A stretch of 64,000 bases of DNA from Allohahella sp002354735 (GTDB taxonomy: Bacteria > Pseudomonadota > Gammaproteobacteria > Pseudomonadales > Oleiphilaceae), in the NCBI RefSeq assembly GCF_047946665.1, contig NZ_CP172312.1, positions 2,852,001-2,916,000 of the forward strand. Direction: 5' to 3'. The notes under the pieces are model-generated. The model was not told the origin of the DNA and searched no databases. It saw only the letters and a list, made by a program, of their open reading frames with translations. The position numbers and the translations under genes are program-made. Position 1 is the first letter of the stretch. The number at the start of each line of letters is the position of its first letter. Of this stretch, positions 1-7,739 are shown in pieces.

Positions 1-359
1 CCGGAGCCGGTCTGGAAGATATCGACAGGAAAATGATCGAGGAGATTATCGTCGTTCAGCAGCTTGTCGACTGCATTGACGATCGCCCTGGAGCGCTTGG
101 CATCGAGTTCACCAAGTTCGTCGTTAGCCTGTGCAGCGGCTTTCTTGATTTCAAGCACCGCTTGGATGAACGCATCCGGCAGGCGCCGATGACTCATCGG
201 AAAATTATCGACAGCACGCTGGGTCTGTGCGGCCCATAGCGCCTTCTGTGGTACCCGGACCTCGCCGAGGCTGTCGTGTTCGGAGCGGAAGCCTTTCGCC
301 TGGCTTCCGCTATTACCATCCAGTGGCAGATTTCCCTTATCTCCGGTGTCCCCTGACAT
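1..359 (-). CDS. fumC: Class II fumarate hydratase, N-terminal part (runs off left edge)
   Basis: The reverse strand from 359 encodes 119 residues that continue past the window edge. The start ATG is preceded at good spacing by GGAGAG. The protein has a polar N-terminal extension of about 30 residues, then the fumarase opening: GEVRVPQKALWAAQTQRAVDNFP, read in pieces, is the class II fumarase/aspartase N-terminal pattern, and the visible part ends in VDIFQTGSG, the conserved segment before the SSNMN motif. Class II fumarase hydrates fumarate to L-malate in the TCA cycle, in the cytoplasm, as a homotetramer without an iron-sulfur cluster. The catalytic serine loop lies outside the window. It lies 64 nt downstream of the DUF6160-like gene on the same strand. 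Aspartate ammonia-lyase is the main alternative, but the RVP..ALW..QTQRA wording favours fumarase. Confidence 0.88.
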   Translation of the reverse strand, partial: MSGDTGDKGNLPLDGNSGSQAKGFRSEHDSLGEVRVPQKALWAAQTQRAVDNFPMSHRRLPDAFIQAVLEIKKAAAQANDELGELDAKRSRAIVNAVDKLLNDDNLLDHFPVDIFQTGS

Positions 360-372
360 GTGTCTCTCCGTT

Positions 373-403
373 TGGCGTAGGTATGCTTCTGTTACCTACG
401 CCA
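373..403 (-). promoter_or_regulatory. Stem-loop directly upstream of the fumC ribosome binding site
   Basis: An inverted repeat of 11 bp (373-383 against 393-403) with a 9-nt loop sits between the DUF6160-like gene and fumC. On the reverse strand the hairpin ends 3-4 nt before the GGAGAG of fumC and no T tract follows. It is therefore either a weak terminator for the upstream gene or, more likely, a 5' leader structure beside the fumC ribosome binding site. Function is inference. Confidence 0.4.
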
Positions 404-423
404 GCCAGCGAGTGGCAGTCTTG

Positions 424-1116
424 TTAGAGACCATTACCCCGAATAACGAGTCCGAGCCCGTCTATGTTCATGCCGAGCATTTCAACACTGCCGAAGCTGC
501 TGACCTGACCACCAACGACGCCAATCCCTTCGTATGGCTCGACAAAAACACCCATGTCACCCATCTTGAAGTGGATATCGGAGTCACTGAATGTGATACC
601 GATACCGCCATCGCCTTCAGCAACATTACCGCCGTTGGCAACGACGTTGGCGAGGTCAGCCGTGGCATCGATGGTCACGTCCATGCGTCCGGCAATGGCG
701 ATATCCTTGACGATGATACCTGCCTTCGGTTTCTCGGTCAGAGCACTCTGCAGTGGCTCCAGTCGGGTATTGACGCCGGTATTGGTTTCCTGATCCCAGC
801 CGCCTTCGATATCCACGATATATTTGAATGCCTCGATCGTGATGCCGGCATTCGACCAGTCAGCGCCATAGAAATCTCCCAGGGTGCCTGCCTGCTCGAC
901 CACTGTACCGTTTTCCAGCGTTGTCTTGGCCGTGTAGGCGTTCTCGGCAGTCTTGTCGATACCGCCGATCGTGCCGAAGCCTGCTTCGATTACGATACCG
1001 CTTTGTCCTGATACTTCCGCCATGTCTGCATCATCAATAGCCTGCAGTTCAGCTTGCGCGCTCATTGCCGTCATGATGGCAGCAGCCAGTGACGCGTATT
1101 TTAATGTTGTTCTCAT
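424..1116 (-). CDS. DUF6160-like exported protein
   Basis: 230 residues. The N-terminus is a clear Sec signal peptide (MRTTLKYASLAAAIMTAMSAQA, cleavage near residue 22). It is followed at once by LQAIDDADMAEVSGQSGI, the L..ldD.eLaeVsGQsGI pattern that opens a family of exported, Gly- and beta-rich proteins of unknown function in gammaproteobacteria (DUF6160-like, as I recall it). The rest is rich in I/V/G/D with many alternating hydrophobic residues, as expected for a beta-structured cell-surface or periplasmic protein. No catalytic motif is visible. It is encoded 58 nt downstream of the first DUF6801 protein on the same strand, and fumC follows. A surface, adhesion or lipid-related role is possible but unproven. 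Confidence 0.72.
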   Translation of the reverse strand: MRTTLKYASLAAAIMTAMSAQAELQAIDDADMAEVSGQSGIVIEAGFGTIGGIDKTAENAYTAKTTLENGTVVEQAGTLGDFYGADWSNAGITIEAFKYIVDIEGGWDQETNTGVNTRLEPLQSALTEKPKAGIIVKDIAIAGRMDVTIDATADLANVVANGGNVAEGDGGIGITFSDSDIHFKMGDMGVFVEPYEGIGVVGGQVSSFGSVEMLGMNIDGLGLVIRGNGL

Positions 1117-1143
1117 GTAGTCTACTCCAGGTTTGCTAAGGGA

Positions 1144-1166
1144 GGGGCCTGCATTGCGCAGGCCCC
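1144..1166 (-). terminator. Hairpin after the first DUF6801 gene
   Basis: Perfect 9-bp stem (GGGGCCTGC at 1144-1152, GCAGGCCCC at 1158-1166) with a 5-nt loop, starting 9 nt after the stop codon of the reverse-strand gene at 1175. Only a short T run (TCCCTT) follows on the reverse strand, so it is a plausible but not textbook intrinsic terminator separating this gene from the DUF6160-like gene. Confidence 0.55.
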
Positions 1167-1174
1167 GACCAGCC

Positions 1175-3001
1175 TCAGGGCTGAACTGGTGTCAGAGTGA
1201 GGTTGATGGTGTTGTCATCGCCTTCGAGGAAGTTGCTGAGAACCGAGGTCAGTGCACCGCAGTTTTCCAGCGCTGTCAGATCATAGGAGCCGGTGACCTT
1301 GCCACCGCCGAGTGGCAGGAAGGTTTCGCCTTCTGGCGAAGCCACAGTGAACGACACTGGTTCTGCAGTCCTACAGTTGGCACCGCCACCGATGGGAAGC
1401 TTGATGCCAAAGAGGTTGACTGTGACGCGTGGGACCTTGACGTAGGCTTGTGCCGAGGTGGTCAGCTTGCCATCGATCAGCGTGCCGGTCGCCTCACCCA
1501 CGTTTTCGAACTCAACTTGTGCAGTAGCTGTAAGCTTGCGGAACCACTTGATCACCTGGAAGGTGCCGCTGGTTGGCTCAAGCTTCAGATCTGCAGTCAG
1601 CTCACCAGTCGCCAGATCAACAACGCTGTCGATAACGCCAGAAAGTGGCAGCGTGTTGCCCGTTGCGGTCAGTGTTGTGGAACCGTCAACGTCGAGTGTG
1701 ATATCGAGGGTCGAACCGCCGGTATCATCATCGTTGACCTGACCTGACAGGTTTACAGTGACAGCTGCTTCGTCCGGATCATCCGATGAAATGGTCAGCA
1801 CATCACTGCTGGTGCCAACGGCATTGCCGGTGAAGCGCACGCCAATGTCACAGCTGCTTTCAGGCGCGATGGTGGTGCATTCGTTGCTCAGCAGCGAGAA
1901 ATCACCACCGGTCTGCAGTGAAACATCACTGATGTTGAGCGCTGCACTACCAACGTTGCTGATAGTCAGTGTGCGGTCAGAAGTGACGCCCAGATCGATC
2001 GAGCCAAAACCGAGATCGGTTTCACTCACTTCGATATCAGCCTCTGGCTCCAGCTGCCCGCTAGCGCTCAGATCCACGCTCACGACACTAGTATCTGGAT
2101 CGTCAGACTCTATAGTCAGTACGGCGGCCTGTGCGCCTTCCGAAGCAGCTGTAAAGGTCACATCGATGGTACAACTCTCGCCGGAAGCAAGCGTGGTACA
2201 GTCGTTGGTCTGAATGAACGCATCTGCATTCGCACCAGTCACGGTTACGCCATTGATGGCGAGAATGCCGTCGCCATCATTGGTGACAGTAACACTGCGC
2301 GTTTCGGATATACCGAGCTGGACATTACCAAAGTCGACAGCTTCAACATCAACTGCGATGTTGGCCGGATCAGCGCCACCGCCTCCGCCACCCTCGACTA
2401 CGTCGAAGCTGGCCAGCACAGTGTTCTGCCCAGCATCCACTGCGCAATCGGTGGTGAACTCGCCAACAGGCATGCCTGCCAGCGTGCCATCAGCACGCAG
2501 GTTGCGCAGGCTCAGAATAAGGTCGTCAACAGTGACCTGAGCTGGACCTACATCGCCAGCAGCAAGTGGTACAGGCGCGGCTACGCCGCCTGCGGCCACT
2601 TCAAACTCGCCAGGTGTACTTGGTACAGGAGACGGTTCGACCGTGAGGTCAACAACGCTCTCGATGTCGCGAGCGGTTGTACTGATGGTGGTGAAGCTCT
2701 GTGCTGTACCGGTCACAGTAACCGCGCCGAGCAGTGACAAGCCCTGACGGGAGGGTTCGTTGACTACAGTGATGGTATCAACAGTAATTGCCGGCACGCC
2801 TTCGCTCGCTGATATTTCAGTGGGGTAATCGGCAGTAATCCGAGCTTTGATAGGCTGTGAGCCAATCAGTGGGAATGGGCAGGTCAACTGCAGATCCAGA
2901 GTCACAGGCTCTGCATAGGCCATGGTATGAGCTGCCATGAGCACTGTGCCTGCCACTGCAGCACCAAGGCGCGTGAGTCGCGCGTTATAAGTCGTGGTCA
3001 T
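1175..3001 (-). CDS. Exported DUF6801 / choice-of-anchor D protein, copy 1
   Basis: 608 residues. Signal peptide 1-30 ending near AYA-EPV. Residues about 31-205 match DUF6801 as I know it: LQLTCPFPLIGSQPIKARITADYP, read in pieces, is its C-PLIG core. Then come two successive choice-of-anchor-D (ASPM-SPD-2-Hydin type) Ig-like domains: each has VDFGNV/LGFGSI, a CTTLA.GESC.I...F cysteine pair, and IESDDPD/ISSDDPD. They cover about 215-425. A short linker leads to a beta-rich C-terminal domain (about 430-608) ending in LTPVQP. No transmembrane anchor or LPXTG motif is seen, so it is probably periplasmic or secreted. It is closely similar to the 4429-6258 gene over its whole length. Known members in actinobacteria are also uncharacterised; I cannot name a function. 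Confidence 0.8.
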   Translation of the reverse strand: MTTTYNARLTRLGAAVAGTVLMAAHTMAYAEPVTLDLQLTCPFPLIGSQPIKARITADYPTEISASEGVPAITVDTITVVNEPSRQGLSLLGAVTVTGTAQSFTTISTTARDIESVVDLTVEPSPVPSTPGEFEVAAGGVAAPVPLAAGDVGPAQVTVDDLILSLRNLRADGTLAGMPVGEFTTDCAVDAGQNTVLASFDVVEGGGGGGADPANIAVDVEAVDFGNVQLGISETRSVTVTNDGDGILAINGVTVTGANADAFIQTNDCTTLASGESCTIDVTFTAASEGAQAAVLTIESDDPDTSVVSVDLSASGQLEPEADIEVSETDLGFGSIDLGVTSDRTLTISNVGSAALNISDVSLQTGGDFSLLSNECTTIAPESSCDIGVRFTGNAVGTSSDVLTISSDDPDEAAVTVNLSGQVNDDDTGGSTLDITLDVDGSTTLTATGNTLPLSGVIDSVVDLATGELTADLKLEPTSGTFQVIKWFRKLTATAQVEFENVGEATGTLIDGKLTTSAQAYVKVPRVTVNLFGIKLPIGGGANCRTAEPVSFTVASPEGETFLPLGGGKVTGSYDLTALENCGALTSVLSNFLEGDDNTINLTLTPVQP

Positions 3002-3321
3002 TATTGTCGTCCTCTTTTCTGTTGTTCTATCAAATCGAATCAGGGATGATCCGTCGATTACAGTACTTTCTGTCGTCCTTTTTTCCTGTCACACCAACCA
3101 TTTAGCGACAAGATCAGAAACTAAGCATTGTCCTAAACGGAAGCCGTTTTGTTAAAAAGGGAAAGCACAGCGATGGGTTCGTGTTTTCGTGACCCTGTTC
3201 AGGTTTTGGACAAGTATTGCGCGCTGACGCACAGAGACAGGAGGTATGCTATCCCCCAAAAGAGGGCTAAAAGACAGGTTGCAGACGACGTGACCTTGCT
3301 TGAAGGCCGTGGCATGAAGGT
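3002..3321. other. Divergent intergenic region between DUF6801 copy 1 and the AraC-type gene
   Basis: 320 nt without a supported gene. It must hold the promoters of both divergent genes. It contains a T-rich stretch (about 3075-3087) shared in outline with the upstream region of copy 2, and the strongly conserved 3185-3210 block. The reverse ORF overlapping this region has no ribosome binding site or recognisable product. Confidence 0.6.
3185..3210 (-). promoter_or_regulatory. Conserved element 184 nt upstream of DUF6801 copy 1
   Basis: 26-bp block that matches 6442-6467 at 22 of 26 positions (my own count) and lies the same 184 nt from the start codon of its DUF6801 gene. The conserved core on the reverse strand reads C(C/T)TGAACAGG(G/T)TCACGAAA. 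Flanking intergenic DNA is much less conserved, which points to a protein-binding site, plausibly for the adjacent AraC-type regulator. Confidence 0.55.
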
Positions 3322-4401
3322 GTGAAAGCAACAATTATGTCAGAGATGATTACTTATAAAGTACCTTTGGTTTCATCAAGATACCTGCGAAAGTTCGTAT
3401 CGTTCATGCAGTCCAAAGGCGTGAGCCAGGAGGCCTTGCTCAATAATACGGGCATTGGCTCAGCTACGCTGGACGACGCAGACGCCTTTCTGCCAGTGAG
3501 TCAGATTGTCAAGATGCTGGAGAATGCACAGTGGCTGGCCACCGACGAGAGAGCCGGCTTTCAGTTTGGTCAGAAACTGGACCTCATTGCCCACGGCTTG
3601 TTCGGTTACGTACTGCTCAGCAGAGAAAGCAACTCTAAACTGGTGGAAATGGTTGTGCAGCACCTGCGTGTCTGTCTTCCGCTTATCGACATGGAATGCA
3701 CCACGACGGCGACGCAGGCCAGGATCAGGCTGAAAGACAATTGGAACACGGGCACTGCGCGACCGTTTCTGACCAAGGTCTATCTCGGCAGCATCTACTC
3801 CATCGCTTCACAGGTCTCGCATGCGGTCAGCTTCGAGTTCGACTACGACTCGGCTCTGGATGAATCAGATTGGCAGGCGCTCGCCCCCGACTCCACCTGG
3901 CAGTTCAATGGTGAACACAATCAGATTACGCTGTCGCTGGTCGGTCGCAAGCCTCAGGATGACAACACACGGGTAGCTTATTCGCTGGCGAGAGAGAAGC
4001 ACATTGAAAGTGATGGCGAGCTGGCCATTGCTGACGACGAGGAGGCAGGTTCACCTGAAAGCAGAGAAATAGCCGCGCAAGCCAGGGAACAGATCCTCAA
4101 GCAACCTGGCAAGGCAACACTCGAGCGAACGGCCAAGCAACTTGGAATGAGCTCACGCTACCTCCGGCAGCATCTCGCTGCTGCCGGCACTTCGTTCAGA
4201 AAGATGCGCCAGGATATCCGCCACAGCTACGCTGACCTTTATCTTATGGATACGCCGCTGTCGCTGATGGACATCGCGTTGAAGCTTGGTTTCAGCGACC
4301 AGGCCAGCTTCACAAAGGCCTATCGAAGCTGGACTGGCAATACGCCTGGCGACGTTCGCCGCCGAGGGCGTGAGGGGGCCAGCCGCGAGGAGTCGGAATG
4401 A
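3322..4401 (+). CDS. AraC family transcriptional regulator (Arabinose_bd-type N-terminus)
   Basis: 359 residues from a GTG at 3322; an ATG at 3337 is an alternative, and neither has an ideal ribosome binding site. Residues about 20-200 resemble the arabinose-binding-like N-terminal domain of the OruR/ArgR-type AraC subfamily (LRKFVSFMQSKGVSQEALL opening, AHGLFGYVLLS). Residues about 250-345 form the double helix-turn-helix: LERTAKQLGMSSRYLRQHL, then SLMDIALKLGFSDQASFTKAYRSWTG, the diagnostic AraC signature. It is a DNA-binding activator, probably responding to a small molecule. It sits between two near-identical exported proteins, divergent from copy 1 and convergent with copy 2, and is the obvious candidate regulator of both. 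Such regulators in relatives are linked to amino-acid or lipid metabolism; the effector here is unknown. Confidence 0.88.
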   Translation: MKATIMSEMITYKVPLVSSRYLRKFVSFMQSKGVSQEALLNNTGIGSATLDDADAFLPVSQIVKMLENAQWLATDERAGFQFGQKLDLIAHGLFGYVLLSRESNSKLVEMVVQHLRVCLPLIDMECTTTATQARIRLKDNWNTGTARPFLTKVYLGSIYSIASQVSHAVSFEFDYDSALDESDWQALAPDSTWQFNGEHNQITLSLVGRKPQDDNTRVAYSLAREKHIESDGELAIADDEEAGSPESREIAAQAREQILKQPGKATLERTAKQLGMSSRYLRQHLAAAGTSFRKMRQDIRHSYADLYLMDTPLSLMDIALKLGFSDQASFTKAYRSWTGNTPGDVRRRGREGASREESE

Positions 4402-4428
4402 CTCTGCATGGATGAACCCCTCCTGGCC

Positions 4429-6258
4429 TCAGGGCTGAGCTGGGGTCAACACCAGGTTGATGCTGTTATCCCGGCCTTCGAGGAAGTCGCTCAAAACAGT
4501 CGTCAACGCACCACAATTCTCCAGTCCGGTCATGTCGTAGGACCCATCCACAATGCCGCCGGCGGTCGGGACGAAGGTCTCACCGTCCTGAGACTCTACA
4601 GTGATGGTCGTCGGCTCCGCCGTCCGGCACTCGTCTCCACCACCTATCGGCAGCTTGAGACCGAAGAGATTCACAGTGACCTCCGGAACCTTCACATAGG
4701 CTTGTGTCGTGGTCATCAACTTCCCATCAATCAGGGTACCACTCGCCTCACCAACACTTTCGAATTCGATATTTACTGTGGCGGTTAGCTTGCGGAAAAG
4801 TCTCGTCAATCTGAAGGTGCCACTCGTCGGATCGAGCTGGACATCTGCTGTCAGCATACCAGTAGACTCATCCACGCTACTCTCGATGAGGCCTGTGAGT
4901 GGCAAGGCTTTCCCGGTAGCCGTCAATGTCGTGGAGCCGGCCACACTCAGCTTTATGTCGTTGGTCGATCCACCACCATCAGTATCATCTCCCACCTGAC
5001 CGCTCAGATCGACAGTCACGACAGCCTCATCTGGATCATCCGAAGCGATGCTGAGCACATCGCGGCTAAGGCCATCGGCGTTGCCAGTAAATCGTAGGCC
5101 AATGTCACAGCTGCCTTCGGGTGCGAGTGTCGTGCACTCATTGCTCAGGAGTGAAAAATCTTCACCTGTCTGCAATGAGACTTCACTGATATTCAGCGCT
5201 GCGCTACCAACGTTACTCACGGTAAGCGACCGGTCAGAAGTGACACCCTGTGCGATGGTGCCAAAACCCAGCTCAGTGGCGCTGACTTCGATGTCCGCTT
5301 CAGACTCGATCTGACCGTTGGCGCTCAGATCAACAACTATCACGCTGTTGTCAGGATCGTCCGACTCGATGTTGAGCACGGCCGACTGGGCGCCATCCGA
5401 AGCGGAGGTGAAGGTGATATCGACGATACAGCTCTCGCCAGAGGCGAGCGTGGTGCAGTCGTTGGTCTGGATAAATGCAGCAGCATCAGCACCGCTGACC
5501 GTCACGCTATTGATCGCAAGAATGCCACCACCGTTGTTGGTGATCGTGACACTGCGCTTATCGGAGGTGCCCATCTGGACATTGCCGAAGTCGATAGCTT
5601 CAACATCGACCGCCACACTTGGCGGGGTCGGCTCTCCTGTGCCGTCGCCCTCAACGATGTTGAATCTGGCAAGCACTGTGTTCTGCCCTTCCACCACGGC
5701 GCAATCTGTAGTGAACTCGCCCACCGGCATCCCGGCGAGCGTGCCATCCTCACGGAGATTCCTGAGATTGAGCGTGAGATCTTCAACAGTGATCTCACCT
5801 GCGCCCACATCACCTTCAACGAACGCTTCAGCCGCCGTCATACCGCTGGCCGCCACCTCGAAGGCGCCTTCGGTAGCTGGCACTGGTGATGGTGCCACGG
5901 TCAGTTCAACGGTGTTCTCAATAGTTCTGGCGGGGGTCACAATGGTCGTTGCACTCTGCGCCGTCCCGGTAACGGTAGCTGCGCCAAGCAGAGCCAAACC
6001 CTGTCGGGAGGCTTCATTTACCACCGTGACCGTGTCTATATTGAAAGGGCCGAAGCTGTCGCCCACCGTGACTTCTGTCGGATAATCCGCGGAGATCTTG
6101 GCGAGTATTGCTTGCTCGCCGATCAGCGGAAATGGGCAACGCAATTCGAGCTCGAGCGACGCAGGTTCAGCGAGCGCTACCGTGTGAGCTGTCATGAGTA
6201 TTGTGCCTGCCACAGCAGCACCAAGTCGCGTACGTTTCGCGGTATGAATCGTGGTCAT
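4429..6258 (-). CDS. Exported DUF6801 / choice-of-anchor D protein, copy 2
   Basis: 609 residues, colinear with the 1175-3001 protein: signal peptide 1-30 (ending ALA-EPA), DUF6801 with CPFPLIGEQ, two Hydin/ASPM-like domains with paired cysteines (CTTLASGESC, CTTLAPEGSC) and SDDPD motifs, and the same C-terminal beta-rich domain ending LTPAQP. Differences are scattered substitutions and one- or two-residue indels, so both copies appear to be under selection for an intact reading frame. It is convergent with the AraC-type gene (27-nt gap). Its upstream region keeps the 26-bp element found upstream of copy 1. Function unknown; a structural or ligand-binding role in the periplasm or at the surface is inferred from the Ig-like folds. 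Confidence 0.8.
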   Translation of the reverse strand: MTTIHTAKRTRLGAAVAGTILMTAHTVALAEPASLELELRCPFPLIGEQAILAKISADYPTEVTVGDSFGPFNIDTVTVVNEASRQGLALLGAATVTGTAQSATTIVTPARTIENTVELTVAPSPVPATEGAFEVAASGMTAAEAFVEGDVGAGEITVEDLTLNLRNLREDGTLAGMPVGEFTTDCAVVEGQNTVLARFNIVEGDGTGEPTPPSVAVDVEAIDFGNVQMGTSDKRSVTITNNGGGILAINSVTVSGADAAAFIQTNDCTTLASGESCIVDITFTSASDGAQSAVLNIESDDPDNSVIVVDLSANGQIESEADIEVSATELGFGTIAQGVTSDRSLTVSNVGSAALNISEVSLQTGEDFSLLSNECTTLAPEGSCDIGLRFTGNADGLSRDVLSIASDDPDEAVVTVDLSGQVGDDTDGGGSTNDIKLSVAGSTTLTATGKALPLTGLIESSVDESTGMLTADVQLDPTSGTFRLTRLFRKLTATVNIEFESVGEASGTLIDGKLMTTTQAYVKVPEVTVNLFGLKLPIGGGDECRTAEPTTITVESQDGETFVPTAGGIVDGSYDMTGLENCGALTTVLSDFLEGRDNSINLVLTPAQP

Positions 6259-6441
6259 TTTCTTCGTTCCTTCTGTTGATTGTTGTTCAAGAAGACCGAA
6301 GAGTAGCCACCGACCACAAGGGTTTACATCATCCTTTTTCTCTATAATTTCAACAATTTAGACGAGTTCTCACAATGCCTGGACCGGCATGCATGACTGG
6401 GATTTGGACGCATCAGCGGAATGCGCTTATCTGCTCTGGCG

Positions 6442-6467
6442 TTTCGTGAACCTGTTCAAGTTCCGGA
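6442..6467 (-). promoter_or_regulatory. Conserved element 184 nt upstream of DUF6801 copy 2
   Basis: Second copy of the block at 3185-3210: same orientation and same distance to the start codon. It contains a short inverted arrangement GAAC-8 nt-GTTC on the reverse strand. It lies in the 227-nt gap (6259-6485) between this gene and the end of the MFS gene; nothing else is recognisable in that gap. Confidence 0.55.
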
Positions 6468-6485
6468 GAAAAACTACGGACGCAT

Positions 6486-7739
6486 TCACTGGTACATTTT
6501 CTGATCGCGCGCCAGGCGCCGCAGCCATTCCACCAGCCCGGTGGCCAGCGCCATACACAAACCAGCAAGCAGGAGCCCGTCACGGTAACTGCCGCCATGG
6601 AGTGTGATCTGGCCTACGATTGCGGGTGCCACAATCTGGGCCACTGCATAACCAATGGTCAGTTTTCCCATCATCTTGGCCGGCTTGGTGGGATAGTGCT
6701 TGCCAGCCATAGTCAGCACGAGACTCACGATACCGATAAACGTGGCCCCGAAGAGGGCTGCGCTGAGGTAGGCAAGCCAGAGGGCGTTGCTGAAGTACGG
6801 CGTCAGAATACTGAAGGTGTGCAGCACACAGGTCAGCAGTAAGGTCCGATGATCGCCCAACACCCGCGCCACCCGATCGAGAATCAGACACGCTGGAGCA
6901 GCTGCAAGCCCCAAAACCAGAAAGGCCCGTGTGCCGGCATTACCTGCTGACTCGGCATCAATGATTGCCACAATGAATGTTGCACTGACTACATAGCCGA
7001 CCCCGGCCAGGGCATAGGCGCAACAGAACAGGAGCAGATAATTCCGTGTAGGAGGCGAATCGCTCAGCACCCGTCCCGGTGTCGGGAGATGGGACTTTAC
7101 CGGTCTCGGCAACCAAAACCACGCTGGCACAGCCAGTAACAGGCCAAGGCCGCCCAGCAGTAGCCAATGCTCACGCCAGTCGAGCGTGGGGGTCAGCACC
7201 TCTATAAGCAGCGAACACAGCGCTATGCCAATACCTACCCCGGCAAAGTGCACGCCCAGCTCACTGCGATAGTGGTGCCGCATCAGCCAGTTCAGCACCA
7301 GTCCTGAGCCAAGCATCAGACCAGCAGCACTACTGAGCCCGGCCAGATAACGCAGTCCGCCCAGCCACCAGAAGTTATCGCTCAACGCCGAGCCTGCAGT
7401 TGTCGACACGGCAAGCAGCAGGCCTATACGGTAGAGTGTGTCTTTCGTTCGAAGATCGTTGAGCAGCGACGCCAGTAATACGCCGCTGAAATAACCCAGA
7501 TAGTTGAGACTGGCGAGCCACGCACCCTCTTCAAGGCCCAGCCAGGTCTGGGCCTGCATCAGGGGCATGAGGGGTGTATAGGCAAAACGTGCGATCCCGA
7601 GCATCAGCACCAGACTGCTGATGCCCGCGATGAGAACCTTCAGACGCGCAGCGTCCGATGCTGCTGGCAGCACTGCTTCACCCGTCACGGGGCGGGCAAC
7701 CTGCGGTTCATCACTTGCCTCGCTTACCGACCGCGCCAT
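6486..7739 (-). CDS. YbfB/YjiJ family MFS transporter
   Basis: 417 residues with about 12 hydrophobic segments. After a polar N-terminus of about 30 residues, LVLMLGIARFAYTPLMPLMQ and LASLNYLGYFSGVLLASLL are the opening helices characteristic of the YbfB/YjiJ (UPF0226) branch of the major facilitator superfamily. It acts in the inner membrane; substrates of this branch are not well defined. Its start overlaps the end of the wax ester synthase gene by 29 bp, so the two are probably cotranscribed. That linkage could mean lipid or precursor movement, but nothing in the sequence shows substrate. Confidence 0.85.
   Translation of the reverse strand: MARSVSEASDEPQVARPVTGEAVLPAASDAARLKVLIAGISSLVLMLGIARFAYTPLMPLMQAQTWLGLEEGAWLASLNYLGYFSGVLLASLLNDLRTKDTLYRIGLLLAVSTTAGSALSDNFWWLGGLRYLAGLSSAAGLMLGSGLVLNWLMRHHYRSELGVHFAGVGIGIALCSLLIEVLTPTLDWREHWLLLGGLGLLLAVPAWFWLPRPVKSHLPTPGRVLSDSPPTRNYLLLFCCAYALAGVGYVVSATFIVAIIDAESAGNAGTRAFLVLGLAAAPACLILDRVARVLGDHRTLLLTCVLHTFSILTPYFSNALWLAYLSAALFGATFIGIVSLVLTMAGKHYPTKPAKMMGKLTIGYAVAQIVAPAIVGQITLHGGSYRDGLLLAGLCMALATGLVEWLRRLARDQKMYQ

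Noticed and set aside
346..1011. Long plus-strand ORF (221 aa) over the DUF6160-like gene
   Set aside because: Lies opposite a gene with signal peptide and family motif; its own product has no recognisable pattern or ribosome binding site.
5318..6085. 255-aa plus-strand ORF inside DUF6801 copy 2
   Set aside because: Ser/Thr/Pro/Val-rich shadow translation of a conserved reverse-strand gene; the same shadow appears opposite copy 1.
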